From positions 1,672,648 to 1,736,647 of the forward strand of contig NC_089177.1 of the NCBI RefSeq assembly GCF_947507565.1: a DNA stretch of 64,000 nt, in the 5' to 3' direction. This document shows positions 9,160 through 19,559 of the stretch, piece by piece. The notes beneath the pieces are model-generated. The model saw nothing but the letters and a program-made list of their open reading frames with translations, ran no database searches and had not been told where the DNA came from. Position 1 is the stretch's first letter, and each line of letters starts with the position of its first letter. A program made the translations under genes and the position numbers. The stretch is from Oscarella lobularis. Its lineage: Eukaryota > Porifera > Homoscleromorpha > Homosclerophorida > Oscarellidae.

Positions 9160-11150
9160 CAGGTCGTTGATCGGGTCATTGCAGCACGCCTCCTCCGTGG
9201 TTCCGTTTGTTCGCCGGTTAATCGACGCATCGAAGGACCGGCGGCTGCTCTCGCAATGAGTGCGACTCAATGCCGAGGCTAAAGCAGACCTGCAACGGTG
9301 GGGCGTCTTCTTGGAGCGCTGGAACGGAAGAGGGTTCTTCTCTACGCAGGCGGCGGCGCCCCGGTTTTTAGTGAGGAGCGACGCGTCCGGCTCGTGGGGC
9401 TACGGGGCGGCCTGGGCGTCGCACTAGTTTCGGTGGCCGTGGTCGGAGCAGTGAGCGCCGCTAAAGGAGCTGCTTCCAGTCCTGCTGGCGGCGGCGCTGT
9501 GGGGCCGTTACTGATCGGGCGCACCCGTGTTGCTCGAGTCCGACAACACGGTGGTGGTAGCCGCCGTGAGCTCGGGTTCCAGCAGAGACGCGACGCTCAT
9601 GCCCTAACTGCGAACGCTGCAGTTCTTCGCGGGGCATTTTGGTTTTGCGTGGAAAGCCAGGCACATCCCCGGGGCGCAAAACACCCTCGCGGACGGGCTT
9701 TCACGTAACGTCTCACAGCGGGCGCTCAGAGATATCTCCCGCAGCTCGATCGAGAGCCGACGCCGATCCCGACGCATATGCTGGAGCTGGTACAGCAACC
9801 AATGCCGTGCTGGAGCGCACCGCGGTGGAGGGAGCTCTTTCTCGCTACGCTGCGCATGGTGTCGCCGACTCTACCCGGCGATCATACGCCTCCGGACAGC
9901 GCCAGTTTGCACGATTCTGTGCCCGAGTAGGATTGCGTGGTTTTCCGGCGTCGGAGCGCGTGCTCTCATTGTTCTTTGCGGCCCTAGCAAGGCAAGGATT
10001 ACGATATGTCACAATAAAAACGTACCTGGCGGCTGCCGTTCGTAACGCGCAGGTTGTGGCAAGCTGGGGCGACCCTCTGGCGGCTTCCCTGCCGATGCTC
10101 GATCTCGTCCTAAGCGGCATTAAGCGCGTGCAGGGGCAACCGGCAGCGGATCCCCGTCTCCCCATCACACCTGGGATCCTGCGGCAGCTGCGCGCGGTTT
10201 GGGGCGAGACGGCGCATTGCTGGGACTCAGCGATACTGTGGGCGGCGTGCACGGTCGCGTTTTTCGGTTTCCTGCGCGCGGGCGAGTTCACGGTAGACTC
10301 GGCAGCGGCGCTCGACCCGGAGCGCCATCGCTCGTCGGGCGACGTGTCGATGGGCTGGCTCGCGAACCCATCGTTCGTGAAGCTACAAATCAAGCAATCT
10401 AAAACGGATTTGTTCAGGTATGGCGTTTCGATCTTGCTGGGTCGGACACGCGCGGATTTGTGCCCGTCGAAGCTTTACTGGCATACCTGGCACGTTGGGG
10501 ACGGTCCGCTGTTCCGATTCGAGAGCGGACAGACGCTGTCGCGAGCGGCGCTCGTCGTTGAATTGCGGAGGGCGTTGACGGCAGCGGGCGTTGACGCTAC
10601 AAGCTTTGCGGGATCGACGCGGAAAAGACGGCAGCAGCGCGAGGTCTTAACGATTCGACCATCCGTACACTCGGGCGCTGGAAGAGCGCGGCGTATACGC
10701 GCTACATCCGCCTACAACCACAGCAACTGGCTCAGTACAGTCGCGATTTGGCGGCGTGAGCGACGTTCGCGCAGGCGAGGCGCGCGCTAGCGATAATCGT
10801 CGCGTTCTTTTTGTCTTTGTTTCGTGGGTTCGGCGCAGCATGAGCGCCGGGGTTGCGCGATCGCGCGATTGCGAACGTTATCGAGTTACCTGGGGAAGTT
10901 GCGGTTTTCTCACGGCAGGCGTGAACAGGTAAAGCATGTGAAGAGTGACCCGTCTTGGGGGTGTCGCGATAGCGTGGGTGATGCTATCGCGACTGATTGG
11001 GGGGCTTGATTCGGCGTAACACGAATCTATCCGACGGGGTCAGCGGCGATCCTGGTCGGTGGCGGCCCCCTTGCGCGCGTTAGGCCCAAGCCCTGAGTCA
11101 CTCAGGTAAGATCTATCAACGGTGGTTACGCCCACCAGGTCACGCGCGTA
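9160..11150 (+). mobile_element. Second Ngaro-type element, 5'-truncated
   Basis: Starts abruptly inside the RT thumb/RNase H region (FVRRLIDASKDRR, about 9200-9240), runs through an RNase H (RSDASGSWGYGAAWAS, KARHIPGAQNTLADGLS) and a tyrosine recombinase, and ends in a GC-rich 3' tail with a perfect 11-bp hairpin at 10963-10993. It is a different subfamily from copy 1: the proteins align but the DNA is diverged. Its junction with copy 1 suggests recombination or insertion followed by deletion. Confidence 0.7.
9766..10760 (+). pseudogene. Tyrosine recombinase (YR) of the second Ngaro copy
   Basis: Long open frame with the family hallmarks: SRYAAHGVADSTRRSY, RVLSLFFAALARQG, LPITPGILRQLRAVW, FFGFLRAGEF (first catalytic Arg), LQIKQSKTD. 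Near 10605-10620 the expected G-H-S-F-R-x-G motif is damaged. The frame then changes, so the C-terminal part (STIRTLGRWKS-type, catalytic Tyr region at about 10664-10710) is read in another frame. The enzyme would integrate the circular cDNA, but this copy is inactive. Confidence 0.75.
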
Positions 11151-11159
11151 TGGCCTGGC

Positions 11160-11548
11160 TTGCGAGGCTAATAATGAGATCTTTTGGGAGCTGTGTTGAG
11201 GTAGGGCGGATCGATGCAGATGCGCACTTTTCCGGGTTTTCCACAGCGACAAACAAATTCACACAATCCGTCGGTGTGGTAACGGGAGCAATAATACCTA
11301 GTTCGACCAATCGTTGCAATTCGGCGGTAACTGCGGCTTGACTTGCAATCGGTATGCGTCGAGTCGGAATAACTCTGGGAGTGACATTGTCCTTGAGATG
11401 AATTTTGTACGGTATTCTGCAGGAATAGCACCGTGTCCTTGAAAGACATCAGCAAACGGCTTTAGCGAAGAATCGTTGAGAAGCGACGAATGTGTAGACG
11501 TGTAACTGTTGGTTGTGGAACGCGAAGGCGTCGATGACGTCACGACTT
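11160..11548 (-). pseudogene. Gypsy reverse transcriptase N-terminal fragment
   Basis: Minus-strand pieces read FADVFQGHGAIPAEY, then after a frameshift KPGKVRICIDPPYLNTAPKR, the typical fingers region of K02A2.6-type gypsy polymerases. The catalytic palm with the aspartates is missing. It is the downstream half of the frame interrupted at 11559-12551. Confidence 0.75.
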
Positions 11549-11558
11549 GGATGTCGTC

Positions 11559-12551
11559 AGAGCCCTATAAAAGAGAGCTGCGCCAACTCGATTTATCACG
11601 TGACTCACGTGAGCCGCTGGACGCCATTTTGTGTCCAGCTTCGCGAGTTTAGGCGGATCGTACCGCTTGCGGGATGGGTTAGAGCAGCTGCCCGAAAAAC
11701 TGTGCGTTTAGGTCATGTAGAAGTTTCAAACGATGCGGTGTGCGGTCCTCTAGCGCGTATATTTCCTTTTTTACGCGAGGACGTAAAAATCCTCCTCGCC
11801 TACCCATTGAGCTGAGAACGCAGTACGATTTTCTGCGCTAACAGCTATCATTGCTACTTCATTTCCTACCTTTAGCAGTATGTGTTTAGTAGCGAAATCC
11901 GTCGAAATAATGTAGCAACCCTCAAGCTGTATTTTCTGAATTCTCAGAAAATGCTCATACACGCGCAAAACTATACAAAACTATTATACTAGACCACAAT
12001 ACTACGCGTAAGAGGTTTCCGGGCAACTATAACATTGTTTCACTTGCCTCATTCCCATCAAGCGAGTGAAAGAACCTGGCTAAATAAATGAAATAATTTT
12101 TTAGGTGCTTAGAAACTTTTTTTGCGCGTATTCCTGTGATGAAAGGAAAGTTTCGCGTACTTTTGAAATTTTAAAAAATCAAATCCGGGAATTTACGGAG
12201 TAGACAATGAGGTATTTCAAACGATTTTGACGAATTTCGCTACGCAACACATAGCGATAATAATCGGAAATGCACTAACAATGACAGCTGTTAACGCAGA
12301 AAAACCGTATTGCGTTCTCAGCTCGAAGGGTAGGCGAGGACGTTTTCACGTCTTCGCGCAAAAAAGGAAAGATACGCGTTAGGGCGCCGTACACCGCACC
12401 GTATGAAACTTCTACGTGACATAAACGTACTGTTTTTCGGGCAGCTGCTCTAACTCATCCCGCAAGCGGTACGATGTGCCTAAACTCGCGAAGCTGGACA
12501 CAAGATGGCGCCCATGTACGGGGTTGGCGCAGCTCTCTTTTATAGGGCTCT
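11559..12551. mobile_element. 993-bp inverted-repeat transposon with 10-bp target duplication
   Basis: Arms of about 270 bp (11559 to about 11825 and about 12305-12551) are reverse complements and end AGAGCCCTATAAAAGAGAGC. The element is flanked by a perfect direct repeat GGATGTCGTC (11549-11558 and 12552-12561), which is single in the restored gypsy frame. Long arms and a 9-10 bp duplication resemble Mutator-like elements (inference). There is no transposase ORF. A TATAAAAG box lies near each terminus. Confidence 0.85.
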
Positions 12552-12561
12552 GGATGTCGTC

Positions 12562-13227
12562 ACTGTCACGAATGGTAATCAGTCCCATATCTTGACTGGC
12601 TTTGTGACTGAGAAGTGAGGTAACTTTTCCAGGAACAACGATGAAATTCATCTTGTATACTTTGCCATGGCGCGAGAGACAAAGACGAGTGGCTCTGTTA
12701 GGTATAACGCGAGATTTGCTGTGCATAAGAAGAATAGTTTTTGTAGGATGCAGCAAACGACATGTAGTATCACCAGTAGCAGCGGAATACGTTTCAAACG
12801 GGAGAATGTTTTGCTCGGCTCTGGTATCAATATGAAAAGCAACTTTCGTTTTGTTGGGCGTGCTAATGAGACAAAATGTCTCGGTCGCGCGAGTACCTGA
12901 CTCCGAAACGATAGTATGCAACGAGACGTAGTGTGCACCAGAGTCATCGTAATCCTCGGGATCGTCAGCAACGAGGTGTACGGCCGGTGAGTGACAGACG
13001 CTGGCGTAGTGACCTATTTTCGTGCAGTTCTTGCATTGCTTTCCAGAAGCGGGACACGCATCACGCGTCGGCTTGTGGCTGAGTCCGCAGTAATCACATT
13101 TCTTGCCTCCGCAGCGATATTTTGACGAAGAGCGCGACGGCTGCCTCCGTCGACGTCTGTTTGCGCGAACTTCGGGCTGATGAGTCAATATGTCAACTTC
13201 AGGTTCAAACTGTTGTGTGCGAAACAC
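12562..13227 (-). pseudogene. Gypsy gag zinc knuckles and protease
   Basis: The minus-strand ORF shows two zinc knuckles (CDYCGLSHKPTRDAC, then CKNCTKIGHYASVC; positions about 12995-13110). A retropepsin-like segment VAFHIDTRAEQNILP follows (about 12800-12845), where the active-site Gly of D-T-G is replaced by Arg, so this copy should be catalytically dead. The RLLHPTK and VVPGKVTSLLSHKASQDMGL parts are typical of the family's protease-RT linker. Confidence 0.8.
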
Positions 13228-13640
13228 GTTGACTTCGGCGTTACGAATCAGCGAAGTACACGCATCGAGCGTTAGCGGTCCTTTCTCGAAGAGCTTTTGT
13301 CGTAGCGCTTGATCTTTGATGCCATGAACGAAACGGTCACGAAGTCGCAGGTCTGGGCCAACTGCGTGACCGTGATGATAAAGTCGATGTTGGATTCGCC
13401 GTCTTTTTGCTTGCGACTCTACGTAGAAGTTATAGCGTTCGAAAGACTGGTTGGTTTAAGCGCAAAATTTCTCGAGAATCGCCTGCACCGTTATGTGCGA
13501 TTCGGAATCTTCATCAGCGTCTTGAGGTCGGGGAAAAACGAAATGTCGTAGAGATCCAAAGAATCGTCACCCAAGAGATTTCAGAGCGTTGAGACTTGTG
13601 TTTGTCGGTTCTCTTGGTGAAGCTTCGTATTCGATTGACA

Positions 13641-15640
13641 GCGTCAGTTCGAAAAGCGAGAATGGCGCGTTCGGCAAATAAGGTGGTGTCTTTAAATCGC
13701 TCGTGAAGTTGAAGAAAAAGGGATTGTTTGTTTCACATTATTGGCGTAAAGCTTCAAATAAAATTGAATTTGTCCACATAATGTCTGATGCCTCAATTTA
13801 AAATTTTGAATAATTCTATTGTCGAGAGGCTGAATGTAGTAGAGGGCTACATTGCTCAACGGCTCAGAACGCACATGGCTAGTTGCATTGATATTTATCT
13901 ACCTTTTGCTCGCCTGATCTGAGTAACGTCTTTAGGGTAAGAAAACTATGTTTAAACGGCAAGGAGCGAACCATATTGCGACCGGTCGTGCATGAGGTTG
14001 CTCTTCTCCTTCGTTTCATTAATCACCGAACTTTAGGCATGAAAAAAGAGTGCTCCCAGAGCCGACTATAGCAGATATTGTCTACACCTCATCCAACCCT
14101 ATTATGTGGAAGGGGGCCATTTGAACGGAACAACAATAATAATCATAAAAACAAAACCTTTCAAACCTTTGCACACGTTCATAGCACACCACGTGACACA
14201 AGCACACTAAAAAAGGCAAAAATACAACATAACAATTACTCCAAACTTATCTGACAATGCAAAACACTCAAAACACAGAAAAACACAAAGAAACATGAAC
14301 ATAGAAAACAACGTAAACAACCATATTCATTTATAAGACATTAACCAAGAACAACGAAGCTTAAACAGAAATCTCCTTTAATCCTGTTTGAAAGACGAAA
14401 TTGAGAGAAGTCCGTATAATCAAATAAAATATTGAAATGTTTTATACGGGGCGTCTCTAAGGGTTTGACTTAATCGTGACACGAAGAAGAGCAGGCAGAG
14501 AGGCACAAATAACCGATACTAATGCCTATTTCAATAATTATTGCAAATTTATTAGAGATTTATGAAAAACTGACTTCGGAGAAGATGAATGGGAAGGTAC
14601 AATTCGTATTGCGAAGACGGTTTTATATGTCTGAAAATTGTTCAATAGCAACAGACGGGTCTCTTAATTAAAACCGAAGATCTGAATTACGCGGAGTACC
14701 GTTAGTAGACAAGTTAAGCTGGTTTTCTGCATGTGGGGCCAATTCCGTTCATTTTTATGTTTTCTATGGACCAACGTTTTAGCCGGTCTAATTAATTAAT
14801 TGTAGAACGAGTCGTTGAACCTAGGAATATAATTGGACTAATTTCAACAGTTTTTTCTTTTAGTCAGCGGCATATGCATTCTTCATATAATTATTTCCTT
14901 TCAAAGCCGACTCCGAGCCACTTTCTGAACGCGTCTCGGATGGATCCTCGATTCGATGAGTTTCGCTTCGATCAATTTGCGAATACGTCTCTTCGCTTTC
15001 GCCATTTCTCCACAACTTCCTCGACATTAACTCTGATTTACGCCGTCCAAAAATGAGTCAATTGGATATTTGAGATGCCGTTTCCAACTGTCCTAGCATC
15101 ATTCGATCTTGAATTTGAAGCGACTCGGCGAAGAGATGTATCCTGGGCTCGTCTAGAAGTTGTTGCTAAAGTCACGTGACCGCACGATATCTGAAAACGG
15201 CGAAATTCGGCCGTTTTTCAAAACGGCAACGCAGCGATCGAATTCTTTACATCGTCCAGCTGTAGAATTTTGCGTCGAGGCCTCTTTGTTCCTAAACTGA
15301 CGTCAGCGATCGATTACATCTTCATACGTCACCGGAATTTCACGACATTTGCAAAAACTGCCAAACTACGCATATATGCCGAGTTGGATAAAGCACTTTT
15401 TAGCTAAATAGTGTGTGTTTTGATGTTTTATGTACTATAACTTAAAATCTGTTGAGAAATTTGTATTTTTGTTTTTTGGCGCACGCTAGTGTTTCCGATT
15501 CATTTTAGCGTTCGTACAGTGAATTTCGCTTTTCCAAAACAGTGTTCTGTGCTTAATGTAAGAACTCTTATTATTAAGTTCGGATAGAGCGAGAAAAACG
15601 TCCGCTTCTTTTTCTTACTTGCGTGTGCTAACTTCAACCG
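13641..15640. other. About 2 kb without a recognised gene
   Basis: AT-rich sequence with only short chance ORFs. The leftmost part may be more decayed gag of the adjacent gypsy relic. No inverted repeat, LTR or conserved protein segment was recognised. Confidence 0.4.
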
Positions 15641-15672
15641 GATATCGATTTGCATTGGCGTGGCTACAGGAA

Positions 15673-16231
15673 ATGGATGCACAGGAAGCTGCCGAAGCTC
15701 TGATGAACGTCTCTGGCAATGCCGGAGATCTCGAGATGGAAGACGATGACGACGAAGTTCAATTGGTGGAGGATTCCGATCTCGCGAGCTCAATGTAAGT
15801 TCCTAAAAATTGTAGTAGCATCAAATCAACTGAAGTGGACGAAACGATGGGCGAAACAATGAACGAACCGATAAACGAAAGACTTTTGACGTCGCCATCC
15901 GCGAAGCGTACAAAAAGAGGTAAAATTTGATATATACTTTAGATTTCTACAGACGATGACGAGTTATAGACGAAGACGATGACGATAGCGAAAGCGCCAA
16001 GGACGAAAGCGAGAACGAGAGCGGCGGCGATGAAGACATGTACGATGACGAGGACGACGAAAATTTTTTATACAAATTGACGCCGAAAGGCGAGCTCGAA
16101 TTTCAGAAGGTCTTGTCGTCGTTAGGAGCAAGCGTCTTCGGACTGCGCGCGGAAAGCGGCAGCTGCCCGGGAGGGAGACAGTTACATGAACTTAAGCGTA
16201 GCTGCGCTAGGGTCGCGAGACCAACAAAATA
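15673..16231 (+). CDS. Acidic protein gene, function unknown (model uncertain)
   Basis: Three coding-like blocks: 15673-15794 (MDAQEAAEALMNVSG, acidic DDDDEVQLVEDSD), 15819-15919 (STEVDETMGETMNEPINERL, basic end AKRTKRG), and from 15968 a very acidic stretch (DEDDDDSESAKDESENESGG) leading to FLYKLTPKGELEFQKVLSSL and a stop at 16231. The second join uses a normal 48-50 bp GT-AG intron. The first join would need a 24-nt intron, which is unusually short, so an indel or an alternative model is possible. The composition suggests a nuclear acidic protein; no family was recognised. A palindrome (16241-16261) and repeats follow the stop. Confidence 0.4.
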
Positions 16232-16240
16232 GTTTCATAG

Positions 16241-16261
16241 ACGCGAAGCTGAGCTTCGCGT
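16241..16261. other. Perfect 10-bp hairpin
   Basis: ACGCGAAGCT / AGCTTCGCGT around a single G, immediately after the acidic gene. Role unknown. Confidence 0.6.
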
Positions 16262-16473
16262 TCCGAGTATAGGTCAATACAGGAAGAGGAACCACACACA
16301 CGGGAAAGCTTATGGGTTATAACACTACAGACGGAACATTGAAGAAGAACAGATAGACGACGACGTCAATAACACATAAAAGTACCTTTGCCAGCCCGAC
16401 CCTCAGAGCGTTGTACGAAATTTCCGAGGCGATTGAGGAAATCTATGGCGCGCCATTTCTGCCAAAAATAAGC

Positions 16474-16655
16474 CATGAACCATAAACTATGAACCATGAA
16501 CCATGAACCATGAACCATGAATCATGAATCATGAATCATGAATCATGAATCATGAATCATGAACCATGAATCATGAACCATGAACCATGAATCATGAACC
16601 ATGAATCATGAACCAGGAACCGGTTATGAACTATTATCAACTATGAACCATGAAC
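16474..16655 (+). repeat. ATGAACC/ATGAATC heptamer array, left
   Basis: About 25 tandem 7-bp units of CCATGAA and TCATGAA. It is mirrored at 21985-22256 and forms part of the inverted ends of the 16.4-22.3 kb segment. Confidence 0.9.
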
Positions 16656-17056
16656 CATGATGAACTGTGGACCATCATCCATGATCGGATGTTACCAGAA
16701 ATTCACGAATCTACCACAATGTTTGAAATTTAATGTCTTTAGTGGTAATTGGACTAAAAACCTAATTCTCTTTCAACAAATTGAGACGCACGGCGGTATA
16801 TATCAATCCCTCTGTCGTGCGAAAGTGCAAGAGGGTCAATTTCAGCTTGAAGTCGCTGTCGCTGTTAGCGGGATATTGGGGCTTGGTACGTCTTCCAAAA
16901 CAACACCCTCAGAACTTGAATCTGCTGTGACGGGCCCCATCTAATCAACACCGTAGTCATCCTCTGCGTCTTCATCTACGGAATATCCCGACCCAAACAT
17001 TCTTAGCTGACCGCGCACCCAGAGCTGCGAACATTCCGTTTACATACCCACACAAA

Positions 17057-18381
17057 CTAATGTTGCAGTTGTCTTACTTGCAGGGGCGTTTGACCTCGTT
17101 CAGATCGAATTCTATGCCGAATCCAGGCTTGCACAAAAGAATCAAGAGCACGTTGAATTCGGGGCATGAACGTGTAATGAAGGCAAAAGAGGTCGACCTC
17201 ATTGTCGCTGTCAAGTAGTCTTTCCGATTCTAAAAATTCAAAGAGTTCCCGGTACGTTGCAGCAACAGCAACAGTCACGTCTCTCCAAAGCCTTTCTATT
17301 CGTTGGTTGTGCACTGACCGCCCAGCTATAAAACTGCGTCGCTCCGTTCCTCGGTTTTCTATCATCCACGCGGCAACGTCAACATTCTCTGTTCCACGGT
17401 CTCCTCTTACCCGTGACGGAACACTGTATGTTTCACAGGCTTGGACAAAGTAAGACAAAACTGTTGCCCCCTTGTTATTTGAGGAACAGCGCAAAAAAAC
17501 TGGAATTCTACTGTGACCGTCAATGCCTAACCATAATGAATGTTATTGTGTTATTTAAACAAGTAACTGGCGATGAATTAAAAACTCACCTCCGTGAACT
17601 ACAATTTTCCATCGAATAAGAGCGTGCAACCCGTCTATATGCCAAAGAGCATTTGGGCCATGTACGTGATATCGCCTTTGAACCGCATAAGACCACCGCA
17701 GTGACACTCCTTGAGGGTCAACTCGCACAAGGCTTGACCTCACTCGGTATCTTGGAACTTTAATTGCTCTCGATTGCATATGGCCTTCAACAAGCCGATA
17801 GCCGTGCCTAGGGAATTCGTGATTTATCTCCATAACAGCCGCGTCTAAATCACTGTCAGAAATTGCAGTGTATGGGCCTCGAATAGCTATACAAGCTCGC
17901 AGCGGCCAGTTTTTCGATGAATAGTCCTGACGGAGCAGCCTACGATATCAGCTATTTCTCCCACAGTGAAGTCCAAATCAATCAAATATTCTAGTTGATC
18001 CCTTTCAACTTGAATTGTAGGACGCCCTCTTAGGCCAGAAGACGCTAAAATGAAGAAGACTTCCTGAAAACAGTTACAGAAATCATAAAGTTCAGTTTAC
18101 CTTCGCGAGGGGCAGCATACGTATCCTGAAGCCACCATTTTTCCTTGCCTGCTCTCGTGCCTGCAGCGCAGAGCCAACACGAACTGTTGGAGAAGAGTCA
18201 CCAATCCGTTTCCGTCGCGTCCTAGCAAGTGTTCTGCCCTGACAACGTGTATCAGGGCTGATTCGGAGCGCGCAACAATATCTTCCAGATCATCAAGTGA
18301 AGCAGCATCTATAGTACGACGGATGTCATTGATGAGACGGCGAATGTACTCAATAAAGTGAAGGACGTTGTCCTGGTTCAT
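17057..18381 (-). pseudogene. Integrase-core (DDE) gene, family 1, one frameshift
   Basis: Three exons: 18381-18121, 18063-17590, 17526-17057, with GT-AG introns of 57 and 63 bp. Exon 1 encodes a helical N-terminus (DNVLHFIEYIRRLINDIRR). Exon 2 has a helix-turn-helix (GEIADIVGCSVRTIHRK) and, after a one-base frameshift near 17905, ISDSDLDAAVMEINHEFPRH, VDPQGVSLR and the first catalytic segment (ALWHIDGLHALIRWK). Exon 3 has GDRGTENVDVAAWM (second Asp) and SVHNQRIERLWRDV (Glu). This is the metazoan integrase-core family related to retroviral-type integrases; names such as IS3EU may apply (not verified). The reading frame is otherwise clean. It would be a transposase; the single indel could also be an assembly error. 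Confidence 0.75.
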
Positions 18382-18429
18382 TTTTGTGACTCAAATAGCG
18401 CGCTAGGACTGGGAATGCACCTCGCGCCC

Positions 18430-18965
18430 TAGCCTCGAGGATCCAGACCCTCTTCCCGCGCGCTAAGATGCGTGGGAGGGGGACGCCGCGGAAAAAGGGT
18501 CTGGATCCACTCTGTACAAAGCCGTGCGGGATACGTGACCCAAAAGGACCCGTGCGGTCCAATCACGAAGCTCGACTGCTAGTAGGCTTCTAGCTCGTAA
18601 CTCGCGTTCTATTAAGTGGGTTCGAGCTCCTTAGACGAAATAGGGTAGCTTATATCTGTCCTGGTATGCGTCAAAACCACTTTCGAGTTTTAATTCAGCC
18701 GTTATGGCGTTACAAATGTGAACGGTGCTTTCTAGAAGGTTGTATAGTCTTCGTTTCGCTGCCGACATTTTTGGCAAGTCGGCTACAAGTCGGCTATTAC
18801 GCTTCAAGCCAAATAGCAGTCGAGCTTCGTGATTGGACCGCACGGGTCCTTTTGAGTCACGTGTCCCGCACGGCTTTGCACAGAGTGGATCCAGACCCTC
18901 TTTCCGCGGCATCCCCCTCCCACGCATCTTAGCGCGCGGGAAGAGGGTCTGGATCCTCGAGGCTA
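18430..18965. mobile_element. Mutator-type MITE with long TIRs
   Basis: The element starts TAGCCTCGAGGATCCAGACC and ends with its reverse complement; the arms extend about 160 bp each (18430 to about 18590, about 18800-18965). It shares the TAGCCTCGA terminus and general layout with the element at 50934-51586. Target duplication is unclear here (CTCGCGCCC versus CCTCTTCCC). It lies about 50 bp upstream of the family-1 integrase start codon. Confidence 0.8.
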
Positions 18966-19559
18966 CCTCTTCCCCTGTCTTTGTCTAATAGCCATCTTTA
19001 GCTCGCGCCCAGACACAACTGAGAGTCCCGTATATCGAACGGTATGGCCAACACAGCGATGAGCAACGCAGCCTACGAGTCCTCTCTGAAGGAATTCAGA
19101 GTGTGTCAGGGCAATTGTTTGAACTCATAAGCACCCTTAGACGTAAACTCCTTCGCTGCAAGTGAAGCGTAGGTACGTAAATCTTGCCGTTGCAGGAGAC
19201 AACGCGGGGCCGTCACGTGAAGTTTTGTTGCGCGGACGACCCAGCGTTGCGCCGTTGCGTGAAATCTCGTTGCGCGAACAACCGAGTCTTGGACAGTCGC
19301 AAACGAGCACAGAAACAGAAGGGGGACCCAGTCGTTGACCGCTTCCGGTTCAGACTGAACGGCCGTCTGCGTTTCGAAACGCTTCTTCAGTGGGTTCTAC
19401 TCTATCGCCTCGAGATACGTCTGTTCGTCAAGAACTTCGAAACCTTTTTCGCCCAACTTCTACTCCTGTGCATCCGCTTCAAGGTTGACGAGAAGCAGCC
19501 ATAGTCGGCGCGCTACGCCTTATCGCCGAGAGAGCACACAGAAAGCATTGCTGGGGCTC

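Larger units (their letters stand above)
5226..9160 (+). mobile_element. Degenerate Ngaro-type YR retrotransposon, copy 1
   Basis: It begins GTGAAGTCTAAC like the A repeat of the element at 50833. Decayed gag, CCCH/CCHC zinc-finger, reverse transcriptase/RNase H and tyrosine recombinase segments follow in the same order as the better-preserved copy at 50.8-56.8 kb. It is full of stops and frameshifts. The element interrupts a Ty3/gypsy RNase H (4838-5218). Near 9160 it passes without its own 3' repeats into a second Ngaro-like copy. Confidence 0.8.
11160..13640 (-). mobile_element. Ty3/gypsy relic (K02A2.6-like), minus strand
   Basis: Reading 13640 to 11160 on the minus strand gives a decayed gag, two CCHC knuckles, a protease and the start of a reverse transcriptase, in normal gypsy order. 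A 993-bp inverted-repeat element interrupts it at 11559-12551. No LTRs were found; both ends are truncated. The RT is cut at about 11160 next to the Ngaro tail. Confidence 0.75.

Noticed and set aside
18350-18927. ORFs on both strands at 18.35-18.93 kb
   Set aside because: They lie in the inverted arms of a MITE and mirror each other.
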